Below are positions 25,732 through 37,500 of a stretch of 64,000 bases of DNA, piece by piece. Source of the DNA: Bathymodiolus brooksi. Its lineage: Eukaryota > Mollusca > Bivalvia > Mytilida > Modiolidae. The first letter of the stretch is position 1; the number at the start of each line of letters is the position of its first letter. The notes under the pieces were generated by a model. That model searched no databases and had not been told where the DNA came from. It worked only from the letters and a program-made list of their open reading frames with translations. The stretch lies in assembly GCA_963680875.1 (NCBI GenBank), contig OY804585.1, forward strand, positions 46,607,414 to 46,671,413, in the 5' to 3' direction. Position numbers and translations under genes: made by a program.

Positions 25732-26467
25732 GTGAGCACAGCTCACTAAGATATACCCCCCACTCCCCACATCTGTCCAACCTATTTCCATAACCAAAAC
25801 ATTACTGATTGTTCCGACCAAAAATGAAAGGGACCCTCCTCTCTTCACCGGTAAGCTGCTGATAAAATTTCAAAACATTCTGAGAAACACTACTCAAGTT
25901 ATCATACGACATAGGGTAAAAATCCTATTTTCCGTCATATCAAGTCCAATAACTCTGGAACGACAAAACTGAAAATCGTCAAAAATGAAAGAGATCCTCC
26001 TCTCTTCACTGGTAAGCTGGTGATAAAATTTCAAAACATTCTGATAAACACTACTCAAGTTATCATACGACATAGGGTAAAAATCCTATTTTCCGTCATA
26101 TCAAGTCCAATAACTCTGGAACGGCAAAAGTGTAAATCGTCAAAAATGAAAGGGATCCTCCTCTCTTCACCGGTAAGCTGCTCATAAAATTTCAAAACAT
26201 TATGAGAAACACTACTCAAGTTATCATACAACATAGGGTAAAGATCCTATTTTCCGTCATATCAAGTCCAATAACTCTGGAACGGCAAAAGGGAAAAACG
26301 TCAAAAATGAAAGGGATCCTCCTCTCTTCACCAGTAAACAGCTGATAAAATTTTAAAAGATTCTAAGAAACACAACTCAAGTTATCGTACGACATAGGAT
26401 TTGTCTACAGACGGACGGACATGGTGAAACCAGTATACCCCCTTACAACTTTGTTGTGGGGGGTATA
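25732..26467 (+). mobile_element. Core-repeat element with four ~161-bp units and 3' hairpin
   Basis: The head hairpin is GTGAGC-ACA-GCTCAC (25732-25746), followed by TATACCCCCCAC. Four core units begin near 25820, 25981, 26142 and 26303, an even 161-bp spacing, and share AAAAATGAAAG, CCTCCTCTCTTCAC, ACTCAAGTTATC and CCAATAACTCTGGAACG. The fourth is cut short by CAGACGGACGGACATGG. The tail is a hairpin ending GTGGGGGGTATA (to 26467), the inverse of the subterminal head motif. The order of head, core, ACGG tail and hairpin matches the other elements here, but its core sequence is different. Confidence 0.72.
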
Positions 26468-26769
26468 ATTACGAATTAACTTTCCCGGCACATTTTTTTT
26501 ACTTACCCCAGGTAACGGGAATTGGGACTTACGAAGCCTTGACACAAGCCTGGCTGACATGTACCCTCCGTGATCAATGCATAGACTAAATAAAAGAACC
26601 GCCTGCACGACGTATCCCCCTGCACTTGCATAATATTTACTTTTATATATTTTTAGAAAGCAGCCTTGCAGTCTTAATGTATAACATACTTTATTGAAGA
26701 ATGGAGTATATTGCAGCATGATCTGAATAATATACAGGAAGTACTCCACTGTGTAAACCTCTGATGTAA

Positions 26770-27160
26770 ATATAGATTTTCTCCCAAAACCCTTGCTTCA
26801 AATATTCCATGTAAGAACCCACCCAAGATAATGATAATTACAAGCCACATGCAAACAATTATTTAAATCTATCCATGTTTACTAAAGTTATCGCGTGAAC
26901 AAGACACAATTCTCAAAATTAGTGATTTTTCAACCAAAAACTAAGATTTTCCCCCAAAACCCATGCTTCAAATATTTCCATGTAAGAACCCATCCAAGAT
27001 AATGATAATTACAAGCCACATGCAAAAAATTATTAAAATCCATCCATGTTTACTCAAGTTATCGCGTAAACAAGAAAGTGAGACAAACGGACGGACAGAG
27101 AGACAGACGGACGGCCGCTATTACTATATCCCTCACCGCTATCGCGGGGGGATAATAAGG
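26770..27160 (+). mobile_element. Core-repeat element, two ~170-bp units with ACGG tail
   Basis: Two units, starting near 26775 and 26945, share CAAAACCC-TGCTTCAAATAT, GATAATGATAATTACAAGCC and AGTTATCGCGT-AACAAGA. They are followed by AAACGGACGGACAGAGAGAC, then AGACGGACGGCC, and a terminal hairpin-like segment CCGCTATCGCGGGGGGATA near 27133-27151. The left boundary is uncertain. This is the fifth distinct core in the window attached to an ACGG-rich tail. No coding sequence. Confidence 0.55.
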
Positions 27161-27859
27161 TGAGCCAATGTTGTATGGTAATGTTAAACAGTTAAATCAA
27201 TTTTCAATGCTTCTTGGTCCTGTTTTGTTGTGTAATACAAAAATGTAGATTTGTTTGTATTTGGCGTGAATTGTCATATGGATAGCAGTACAATATTCAT
27301 GAAATCACCAGTAATAGGATCAAGAAATTGATTGACAAAAACATATCTCGTATATAATTTGTGTGACTGGTGGTAGGATAAAACTAAGAATTCCAGTGAT
27401 AACAATAATGTGAAATGATTTTCAAATGTTTGTATTCAATCAACTTGACACAAAGTTTCTTGTAGGCCTAATACGAACAAGCAAATGTTACTCTACACAG
27501 TAAACATCAATACAGCAGGAACATTAGATCATTCAACATAATTTTCTGTTTTGTTATTGTTTTTTCTGTATATATTAAGACGCTTTTCATTCTTTTTTCC
27601 TTCAAGAATAATTTCCTTCCGTTTCTGTATGGGATGCAAAGCACTTTAAGATTCTTGAATTTGATACCATCTTTACATGCATAGCAACCTAAAGACGCCC
27701 ATGACACAATGAAACTATAAATGAGTGCATGGGTTTTGTATGCACGGGTCATTGACCAATCAAAAGCCAACAGTTTTATCAAGCCAGGGATAACATATAC
27801 ATTTGTACTCCATTAATAAAACAAACAATCCCTCATACATCATGAAAATTAAAACTTAC

Positions 27860-27998
27860 TGTTAGAAAATAAAGCAGCTACAGCATATGTAGTCCCCGAT
27901 ATTTGTTTTGGTCCACTTTCTAAAGCTACAACACCAGCTATAGATACTGGACCATATATGGTAAATCCTATGATAAAACCTATCAAAGTTATAACAAC
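27860..27998 (-). CDS. SLC37A4-like: SLC37A4-like glucose-6-phosphate exchanger, penultimate coding exon
   Basis: Internal exon of 139 nt on the minus strand. It is preceded by a pyrimidine-rich tract and CAG (27999-28001) and followed by the consensus donor GTAAGT. It begins in phase 0 and ends with one base of a split codon, which fits the terminal exon exactly. The 46 full codons read VVITLIGFIIGFTIYGPVS, then IAGVVALESGPKQISGTTYA, then VAALFSN. The order YGP, E-S-P, I/L-GT-A, AL-N is that of the late transmembrane region of SLC37A4 (YGPI...ESAP...CGTSHA...AL-AN in vertebrates, from memory). It covers one transmembrane helix and part of the next. The 4.7-kb intron downstream and the 17.6-kb intron upstream are filled with repeats. 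Confidence 0.85.
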
Positions 27999-28190
27999 CT
28001 GAAATATTTAAGAAGAAAAAAAGATTAGTAGGACAGGGAATTTTCACAAAAAAATATAATTTTGGATTACATGTACTTGGCAATGCATAAAATATTATTT
28101 CAAGGTAACTTAACAGAGAGTGAGAGATTGATTGTTGTTTAACGCCAAACAAGCAATGTTTCAGTAATATCATGGCGAGCAGTAACTTAA

Positions 28191-28750
28191 AGCGGCATTA
28201 GCTACGATTTTGACCAAAAAAATTATGCTTTCGAAATTGGTAAATAGCTTTAAAATGATGAAATAAAGGTAAATATTTCACATTACACAGCTTCTTGTAC
28301 CACTTTTCGCCTTTTGAGAATGAAAATTACCATCAATTTATTATTTCCTTGCAAGCAAATAATTTGACCTCGCTTTCTCCGTATGCAACTGACCTTACTA
28401 GTGACAGGTAAAAACGAATAATTTGTATTTTGTCGCTTATTAACTGCAAACTTACATGGTTCTTTGTCCGTAATTAACGCCGACTAAAAGCAGATTGACA
28501 GAAAATAAGAAATAACTGAATTGTTGTACTGATTTAATGACGATTCAGCAAACTCCGTAAACAATGCCGATAATTAATAAGATGACGTCCATTTCTTGAT
28601 CGATCTCAAAACTCTTGCATCTTTTTTTCCCGATGCACGTACATTTCATAACATTTATAAGTTACAGAAACACGTTTTATTAAGGCATCAATCATATCTG
28701 ATAGTTTTTATGGGTAACAAAAATTTACGATTTTGGCAGATAATGCCACT
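28191..28750. mobile_element. TTAA-flanked MITE, 560 bp
   Basis: The left end AGCGGCATTA (28191-28200) and right end TAATGCCACT (28741-28750) are inverse copies with one mismatch. Each is flanked by TTAA (28187-28190 and 28751-28754). A TTAA target duplication is typical of piggyBac and Kolobok elements (family knowledge). There is no transposase frame inside, so it is non-autonomous. It lies next to a common mollusc repeat fragment within the gene's intron. Confidence 0.72.
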
Positions 28751-28987
28751 TTAACATATAGACTCAATATTCTATGATTTCGCAATTTGATTATATTAGA
28801 GATAACAAAGAAATATCCACAGAGTTACTGCACCTGATTATTAACTGAACTATTTACTAAAACTGAACCCTCAAGTGTACAGTTGGGTACAGTGAACATC
28901 TTGTTGTATAATATTTTTGCATATCAAAGTTATCCCATAAGTGATGTTTTGTCACAAGCAACATTTAATATTTGTTAAGACATGAGA

Positions 28988-29117
28988 AACTAGAGGCTGA
29001 CATGAGCCTGAATCACTTGCCTGGTCATTCATAATGTTTGTCTTCAATCAAGTCTAATTTTTTGGAAAAAATATTTTATTCATTTCAAATAGGGTCCTCT
29101 GCTTATCTTTAACACAT
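28988..29117 (+). mobile_element. Truncated core-repeat element head
   Basis: CTAGAGGCTGACATGAGCCT then GAATCACTTGCCTGG is a divergent form of the heads at 33809, 45458 and 23594 (CTAGAGGCTC-N-GAGCCTG, then a CACT/CACC-TG motif). TIR copy 3 is inserted about 125 bp into it. Beyond that insertion (after 30249) no clear tandem core or tail can be recognised. Confidence 0.45.
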
Positions 29118-30243
29118 CATACCTGTTAACCCTCCCCCTTTTCGCGGGAATCTCCCGCGTAAGAGCCTTATCTCCTGCATGGAATAGGTCTCACGCGCGG
29201 GATACATTAATCTCCCGCACACACATTTTCCTCCTGCACGATCTCCCCCCAACAAAAAAATCAAGTACAATAAAATCTTGACCTACATTTTGCGATCAAT
29301 ATTTCTGGAAATTCCCCATTTGGAACTCCCGCGCTGATGAAAAACGCCGAGAGATACAAATGGTAAAGGTGCTTAAATGATATCCAGTTATTGATCTGTT
29401 TGACACCTTTACAGGTAAATTGGGTCATGGAGATTAATTAAGGTGTTGATGATTATACAACAATTATCCACTGATTGACAGTTAATTGGGGATAAGGAAG
29501 TGGGTTTGTGGCACACGCTTAGATGATTAGAAGTGTGATAGCGGCAATTAAAAATAGTTATAAACCGTTGTGCAAACAGGAGTCGGACAACCTTTGATGC
29601 CGAGGAAAACTTCTTATTTCAATCAAGCGTGCAATGAATTCATCTCGGATTGAGTTGTTATTGCTTGTTTGGGACCAAAGCCGATCAAAGTATTATTTAA
29701 GGACTAAGTTCCAGGATGGAATTGATAAACCACAAAAATGCCGAAACGTATGCTATCACCCAACGCACCAGCAGCAAAGTGACTTTTAATTTTAGTGCTC
29801 TATGACTTTATTGTTCAGAGCATTCTGTCTTCATTGTTATTGCTTTGTTATAACCTTATGATTATGAATGATTATGAATAAATTATAAATACAGTTTTTA
29901 TCCTTCATTCATCATATGAAACACTACTAATAAGACAGAAATGTAAACAATATATATTGAAATGGGATGCAGTTGGTTCAATACTGAAACAAACAAAAAG
30001 AAAACATCAATTAACAATAAAAACATGCATCAAATACGTCGATAAAAAATCTCCAGTTATGAGACCAAATCTCCAGCCAAAAATTTACAAATCTCCAGTT
30101 GTAGCATAGCAACTCTTATCACATGTATGCAACTACAAGGTACAATTTTGTGCGTTTAAAGGCGACGCACAAAATCTCCCCCTTAGAAGTGTTGGTAGGG
30201 GGGAGATCTCCCCCCTAGCAGTTCCCAGAGGTTAACAGGTATG
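29118..30243 (-). mobile_element. 1126-bp TIR element, copy 3 (independent insertion)
   Basis: Same family as 487-1610, in inverse orientation. It has the 14-bp TIRs CATACCTGTTAACC / GGTTAACAGGTATG and a different 6-bp target duplication, ACACAT (29112-29117 and 30244-30249), so this is a separate transposition. It keeps the subterminal TCTCCCGC motifs near the left end and the 18-bp G/C palindrome near the right end. Scattered substitutions relative to copies 1 and 2 (for example TTCGCGGGAATC) show it is older or diverged. It supplies the intact sequence that defines the insertion at 33809. Confidence 0.9.
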
Positions 30244-30924
30244 ACACATTAAAGTAGCATTAAAAATGTTGGCCTTAGGTTCCTTTTGGTCCTCTCATAT
30301 CCCTGAAACAGTATTAGCTACAACAAATCTGTGGAGGGAACTTCCAAAAAGGAATTTTTCATAGGACTGACCTCCAGAAAGGAATTTTTCATAGGACTGA
30401 AATGGAATAAAATTGCACATAAATCGGACTCAAAATAAAATAAAGTGCTACATAGAACAAAGCATGATACAACCACAGCATGTCGACAAGGGAAAGTTAA
30501 GTATATATAAAAAGCAAGTGTAGACACAGTATTTTGCTTTACACAGTAAAGTGCTGGATGCAATGTGTTGGAACCAGTCATATGCTGAACCCATTGTATT
30601 TTGGACATTTGTTTTGCTTTACTATTTCAAGTGTTAAACCTTTGTATAAAAAGTTATCATTTTGGGTGTTAAGCCCTTTGACCCCTTTCAAGTGCTAGGT
30701 CAAACCTGTTTTTTTCTTAAGGAATCTAAAGAAAAAAATCACACCTGAAATAAAAATTCAAAATTTGGGTGTTGGCCCTATTTTGGCCTTATATCTTGGC
30801 AATAAAAATTATGTTAACATAAAGACACAATAACATAGTATAAACAATTTTTGTAAAATTATAAATTAAATGAGATCATTTATATTAATTGAGTGTGAGA
30901 TTGTTCATGCCAAGTGAACAATTT

Positions 30925-31236
30925 ACATTCAATGAGATGTTGATAACGTCTGCTTTGTACCAGAACATGCTTTTTACCAGAACAACAAACTTCGTTGGAT
31001 TTTGATAGTGCTAGCCCACTGGAACAACAGTCCGTGGGTAGACATGTCACTCAACTCTGACACATTATCCTGATTCCGAGCAAACCAGTCTAGCTCTTAA
31101 TTCCTTAATGCTGTATGCTTAGAGAAGAAACAACAAATACCAATTTAATAGTCTTTGGTTTTACCCAAATGGGGATCGAACCCAAAATCTACCACACTCG
31201 ATGCGAGCACGCTAACCATTACACCACCGATGTGGT
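30925..31236 (-). mobile_element. tRNA-derived SINE
   Basis: On the minus strand the element opens with a tRNA-like head (about 31236-31160). It contains a box A-like TGGTGTAATGGTTAGC (around 31211-31226) and a box B GGGTTCGATCCCC (31171-31183), the internal RNA polymerase III promoter. The acceptor-stem halves do not pair, so it is not a working tRNA gene. A ~230-bp tRNA-unrelated body follows (GGTATTTGTTG, GACATGTCTACCCACGGACT, TAGCACTATCAAAATCC). It resembles a SINE I recall from mussel sequences. The 3' end near 30925 is approximate; no clear target duplication was found. Confidence 0.75.
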
Positions 31237-31261
31237 TACTATTCAATGATTATGTGTTCAC

Positions 31262-33397
31262 AATGATATAATGGCAATGTATCAATTTAAGATGGTGATG
31301 TGCTTATAAATAATGATACGATTGTGACGTGTTAATTTAAGATGGTGATGTGTCTATAAATAATGATACGATTGTGACATGCTAATTTAAGATGGTGATG
31401 TGTCTATAACTAATGATATGATTGTGATGTGTTACTTTAAGATGGTGATGTGTCTATAAATAATGATACGATTGTGACGTGCTAATTTAAGATGGTGATG
31501 TGTCTATAACTAATGATATGATTGTGATGTGTTAATGTAAGATGGTGATGTGTCTATAACTAATGATATGATTGTGATGTGTTACTTTAAGATGGTGATG
31601 TGTCTATAAATAATGATACGATTGTGACGTGCTAATTTAAGATGGTGATGTGTCTATAACTAATGATATGATTGTGATGTGTTAATTTAAGATGGTGATG
31701 TGTCTATAACTAATGATATGATTGTGATGTGTTAATTTAAGATGGTGATGTGCCTATAACTAATGATATGATTGTGATGTGTTAATTTAAGATGGTGATG
31801 TGTCTATAACTAATGATATGATTGTGATGTGTTAATTTAAGATGGCGATGTGTCTATAACTAATGATATGATTGTGATGTGTTAATTTAAGATGGCGATG
31901 TGTCTATAACTAATGATATGATTGTGATGTGTCAATTTAAGATGGTGATGTGTCTATAACTAATGATATGATTGTGATGTGTCAATTTAAGATGGTGATG
32001 TGTCTATAACTAATGATATGATTGTGATGTGTCTATAACTAATGATATGATTGTGATGTGTTAATTTAAGATGGTGATGTGTCTTTAACTAATGATATGA
32101 TTGTGATGTGTTAATTTAAGATGGTGATGTGTCTATAACTAATGATATGAATGTGATGTGTCAATTTAAGATGGTGATGTGTCTATAACTAATGATATGA
32201 TTGTGATGTGTCTATAACTAATGATATGATTGTGATGTGTTAATTTAAGATGGTGATGTGTCTATAAATAATGATATGATTGTGATGTGTCTATAAATAA
32301 TGATATGATTGTGATGTGTTAATTTAAGATGTTGATGTGTCTATAAATAATGATATGATTGTGATGTGTTAATTTAAGATGGTGATGTGTCTATAAATAA
32401 TATGATTGTGATGTGTTAATTTAAGATGGTGATGTGTCTATAAATAATGATATGATTGTGATGTGTTAATTTAAGATGGTGATGTGTCTATAAATAATGA
32501 TGTGATTGTGATGTGTTAATTTAAGATGGTGATGTGTCTATAAATAATGATATGATTGTGATGTGTTAATTTAAGATGGTGATGTGTCTATAAATAATGA
32601 TATGATTGTGATGTGTTAATTTAAGATGGTGATGTGTCTATAAATAATGATATGATTGTGATGTGTTAATTTAAGATGGTGATGTGTCTATAAATAATGA
32701 TATGATTGTGATGTGTTAATTTAAGATGGTGATGTGTCTATAAATAATATGATTGTGATGTGTTAATTTAAGATGGTGATGTGTCTATAACTAATGATAT
32801 GATTGTGATGTGTTAATTTAAGATGGTGATGTGTCAATAAATAATGATATGATTGTGATGTGTTAATCTAAGATGGTGATGTGTCTATAAATAATGATAT
32901 GATTGTGATGTGTTAATTTAAGATGGTGATGTGTCTATAAATAATGATATGATTGTGATGTGTTAATTTAAGATGGTGATGTGCCTATAAATAATGATAT
33001 GATTGTGATGTGTTAATTTAAGATGGTGATGTGTCTATAAATAATGATATGATTGTGATGTGTTAATTTAAGATGGTGATGTGTCTATAAATAATGATAT
33101 GATTGTGATGTGTTAATTTAAGATGGTGATGTGCCTATAAATAATGATATGATTGTGATGTTTTAATTTAAGATGGTGATGTGTCTATAAATAATGATAT
33201 GATTGTGATGTGTTAATTTAAGATGGTGATGTGTCTATAAATAATGATATGATTGTGATGTGTTAATTTAAGATGGTGATGTGTCTATAAATAATGATAT
33301 GATTGTGATGTGTTAATTTAAGATGGTGATGTGTCTATAAATAATGATATGATTGTGATGTGTTAATTTAAGATGGTGATGTGCCTATAACTAATGA
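31262..33397 (+). repeat. 50-bp satellite array, left half
   Basis: About 42 units of 50 bp built from TTAATTTAAGATGGTGATGT, GTCTATAA(A/C)TAATGATATG and ATTGTGATGTG. Each unit has two related halves, both carrying GTGATGTGT. Some units drop the TTAATTTAAGATGG part, giving short ~30-bp steps, or lack ATG in AATGATATG. Early units (31262-31640) are more diverged, with TACGATTGTGACGTG forms. The array stops at 33397 where TIR copy 4 was inserted and resumes at 43549. Confidence 0.93.
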
Positions 33398-34164
33398 CAT
33401 ACCTGTTAACCCTCCCCCTTTTCACGGTAGTCTCCCGCGTAAGAGCCTTATCTCCCGCATGGACTGGGTCTCCTGCACGGGAGACATTAATCTCCCGCAC
33501 AATCTCCCCCTAACAAAAAAATCAAGTACAATAAAATCTTGACCTACATTTTGCGATCAATATTTCTGGAAATTCCCCATTTGGAACTCCTGCGCTGATG
33601 AAAAACGCCGAGAGATACGAATGGTAAAGGTGTTTAAATGATATCCGGTTATTGATCTGTTTGACACCTTTACAGGTAAATTGGGTCATGGAGATTAATT
33701 AAGGTGTTGATGATTATACAACAATTATCCACTGACAGTTAATTGGGGATAAGGAAGTGGGTTTGTGGCACACGCTTAGATGATTAGAAGTGTGATAGCG
33801 GCAATTAACTAGAGGCTCCCAGGAGCCTGTATAGCTCACCTGGGTATAATAACAACATTAGTCAATAAAACTTGATAACTTCGGTAAAAAAAATTAACAA
33901 ATGTAGCCTTCGTCATTGCAGACCCCTTCTACACAAAAAAATGTGGTCAGGGGTTCCCCCTTTAATGTAAGTTATCAAAATTGCTGTAAAAAAAACATAT
34001 ATGTCAATGATTCTCAAAATTTAGCTTTTCCTACTTCACATTTTGTAATAGAGTTGCTTCCCTTTGATTATTTGAGTAACCAAAAGCAGTGAGTCAATAA
34101 AAAAATAAATTTCAAGAGGAATAACTCTTCACAGTTGTCTCACATTTTCAACTGTGGGAATTTT

Positions 34165-34495
34165 TTTGTAGATCTTGACATGCTGAACATTTTTGCAGTT
34201 TAAACTTTCCTTCTATCTCTAATAGTTTTTGAGATATAAGATGATAGTATTAAAATTGAGAACATTTTGATGAAAAAAGGGCAATAACTCCAAAATGGGT
34301 AATTGGATTTACTTCAAAATTGCAGGGTAGGTAGATCTTGACATGCTGCAAATTTTTGCAATTTAAATTAACCTTTACCTCTTATAGTTTTTGAAATATA
34401 AGACGAAAAGTATTAATTTTCTTTTTTTATAAATTTGATGAAAAAAGGGCAAGAACTCCAAGATGGGTAATCAGATTTACTTCAAAATTGCAGGT
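34165..34495 (+). repeat. ~160-bp alpha repeats, 5' block of the 9-kb element
   Basis: Two to three units of a ~160-bp repeat, marked by GTAGATCTTGACATGCTG at about 34170 and 34331. They share TTTTTGCA-TTTAAA, TAGTTTTTGA-ATATAAG, AAAAAAGGGCAA-AACTCC and GGATTTACTTCAAAATTGCAG. The block ends at an A-rich run (about 34497-34508), after which the 311-bp type units begin through one transitional unit (34520-34790). Confidence 0.75.
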
Positions 34496-34519
34496 AAAAA
34501 AAAAAATTGATCGAAGGGT

Positions 34520-37500
34520 CGAACCACCAGACACATTTTTGGAAGAGAACCATCCAATGACTATTTCATCAAAATTTTGTTCTTGTTGAGCAAATGGTTT
34601 CAGACAAAAAGATTTTTACGGGAATTTCCCATAGGGTCCTATGTTAAATTAAGTTCGGCTGTGGCGGCCATCTAGGTCGGTGTTCTGAAATGCCGGACAC
34701 AATTTTGGAAGAGGACCACCCAAGAATCATTTCAGCAAAGTTTGGTTGAGATTTGCTCAGTAGTTTCAGAGAAGAAGATTTTTTTTAATTTCATCCCCCC
34801 TTTTTTCTAATTTGCATAATCGGTCAAAATCGGCAAAATTTCAAAGTTCATAAAATATCCTGTAATATATGTTAAAAAGCTCATCATTATGCTTATACAG
34901 TTCAAATTTGGGCACTTTCTGGCTTAAAATAGAGCAGTTTTGGCCATTTGAAGAAATTTCTATTTTTAGTAATGGCGGCCATCTTGGATACATGACGGCG
35001 CTGACGGACACAATTTTGAAAGGGGACCACATAAGGATCATTTCAGCAAAGTTTGGTTGAGATTGGCTCAGTAGTTTCAGAGGAGAAGATTTTTTTTAAT
35101 TTCATCCCCCCTTTTTTCTAATTTGCATAATCGGTCAAAATCAGCAAAATTTCAAAGTTCATAAAAAATCCCATAATATATGTTAAAAAGTTCATCATTA
35201 TGCTTATACAGTTCAAATTTGGGCACTTTCTGGCTTAAAATAGAGCAGTTTTGGCCATTTGAAGAAATTTCTATTTTTAGTAATGGTGGCCATCTTGGAT
35301 ACAGGACGGCGCTGACGGACACAATTTTGAAAGGGGACCACCTAAGGATCATTTCAGAAGATTTTTTTTTAATTTCATACCCCCTTTTTTCTAATTTGCA
35401 TAATCGGTAAAAGTTCAAAGTTCATAAAAAATCATGTAATATATGTTAAAAAGCTCATCATTATGCTTATACAGTTCAAATTTGGGCACTTTCTGGCTTA
35501 AAATAGAGCAGTTTTGGCCATTTGAAGAAATTTCTATTTTTAGTAATGGCGGCCATCTTGGATACAGGACGGCGCTGACGGACACAATTTTGAAAGGGGA
35601 CCACATAAGGATCATTTCAGCAAAGTTTGGTTGAGATTGGCTCAGTAGTTTCAGAGGAGAAGATTTTTTTTAATTTCATCCCCCCTTTTTTCTAATTTGC
35701 ATAATCGGTCAAAATCAGCAAAATTTCAAAGTTCATAAAAAATCCCATAATATATGTTAAAAAGTTCATCATTATGCTTATACAGTTCAAATTTGGGCAC
35801 TTTCTGGCTTAAAATAGAGCAGTTTTGGCCCTTTGAAGAAATTTCTATTTTTAGTAATGGTGGCCATCTTGGATACAGGACGGCGCTGACGGACACAATT
35901 TTGAAAGGGGACCACCTAAGGATCATTTCAGCAAAGTTTGGTTGAGATTGGCTCAATAGTTTCAGAAAAGATTTTTTTTTAATTTCATACCTCCTTTTTT
36001 CTAATTTGCATAATCAGTAAAAGTTCAAAGTTCATAAAAAATCCCGTAATATATGTTAAAAAGCTCATCATTATGCTTATACAGTTCAAATTTGGGCACT
36101 TTCTGGCTTAAAATAGAGCAGTTTGGGCCCTTTGAAGAAATTCTTATTTTTAGTAATGGCGGCCATCTTGGATACAGGACGGCACTGACGGACACAATTT
36201 TGAAAGAGGACCACCTAAGGATTATTTCAGCAAAGTTTGGTTGAGATTGGCTCAGTAGTTTCAGAGGAGAAGATTTTTTTTAATTTCATCCCCCCTTTTT
36301 TCTAATTTGCATAATCGGTCAAAATCGGTAAAAGTCCAAAGTTCATAAAAAATCCTGTAATATATGTTAAAAAGCTCATCATTATGCTTATACAGTTCAA
36401 ATTTGGGCACTTTCTGGCTTAAAATAGAGCAGTTTTGGCCATTTGAAGAAATGTCTATTTTTAGTAAATGGCGGCCATCTTGGATACAGGACGGCGCTGA
36501 CGGACACAATTTTGAAAGGGGACCACCTAAGGATCATTTCAGCAAAGTTTGGTTGAGATTGGCTCAGTAGTTTCAGAGGAGAAGATTTTTTTTTAAATTT
36601 CATCCCCCCTTTTTTCTAATTTGCATAATCGGTCAAAATCGGCAAAATTTCAAAGTTCATAAAAAATCCCGTAATATATGTTAAAAAGATCATCATTATG
36701 CTTATACAGTTCAAATTTGGGCACTTTCTGGCTTAAAATAGAGCAGTTTTGGCTATTTGAAGAAATTTCTATTTTTAGTAATGGTGGCCATCTTGGATAC
36801 AGGACGGCGCTGACGGACACATTTTTGAAAGGGGACCACCTAAGGATCATTTCAGCAAAGTTTGGTTGAGATTGGCTCAGTAGTTTCAGAGGAGAAGATT
36901 TTTTTAATTTTATCCCCCCTTTTTTCTAATTTGCATAATCGGTCAAAATCGGTAAAAGTTCAAAGTTCATAAAAAATCCCGTAATATATGTTAAAAAGCT
37001 CATCATTATGCTTATACAGTTCAGATTTGGGCACTTTCTGGCTTAAAATAGAGCAGTTTTGGCCATTTGAAGAAATTTCTATTTTTAGTAATGGTGGCCA
37101 TCTTGGATACAGGACGGCGCTGACGGACATAATTTTGAAAGGGGACCACCTAAGGATCATTTCAGCAAAGTTTGGTTGAGATTGGCTCAGTAGTTTCAGA
37201 GGAGAAGATTTTTTTTAAATTTCATCCCCCCTTTTTCTAATTTGCATAATCGGTCAAAATCGGTAAAAGTTCAAAGGTCATAAAAAATCCCGTAATATAT
37301 GTTAAAAAGCTCATCATTATGCTTATACAGTTCAAATTTGGGCACTTTCTGGCTTAAAATAGAGCAGTTTTGGCCATTTGAAGAAATTTCTATTTTTAGT
37401 AATGGCGGCCATCTTGGATACAGGACGGCGCTGACGGACACAATTTTGAAAGGGGACCACCTAAGGATCATTTCAGCAAAGTTTGGTTGAAATTGGCTCA

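Larger units (their letters stand above)
24502..26539. mobile_element. TIR DNA transposon remnant, 2038 bp, with 8-10-bp TSD
   Basis: The inverted ends are AGGGCTTCGTAA on the left and TTACGAAGCCT on the right (one-base length difference). They are flanked by the direct repeat TGACACAAGC at 24492-24501 and 26540-26549. Both subterminal regions also contain ACTTACCC-type motifs. Depending on where the end is drawn the duplication is 8 to 10 bp, which suits hAT-like (8 bp) or Mutator-like (8-11 bp) elements. There is no transposase. The interior holds a retroelement fragment and a complete core-repeat element, so it carries passengers or was a later target for insertion. Confidence 0.65.
23121..27859 (-). 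other. Intron of the SLC37A4-like gene (4739 bp)
   Basis: Bounded by GTAAGT at the 27859 side and TTTCTACTTTCAG at the 23121 side, read on the minus strand. The stretch 23124-23593 is AT-rich and shows no repeat or gene I can support. From 23594 to about 27160 the intron is a chain of repeat elements described separately. From 27161 to 27859 I see no recognisable feature; short open frames there have no gene-like content. Confidence 0.8.

Noticed and set aside
27507..28173. Additional minus-strand exons around 27507-27782 and an extended frame to 28173
   Set aside because: No splice-site-bounded similarity. The 27862-28173 open frame is a different frame from the supported exon at 27860-27998.
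31160..31236. A tRNA gene on the minus strand
   Set aside because: Boxes A and B are present, but the acceptor stem does not pair and a SINE body follows directly.
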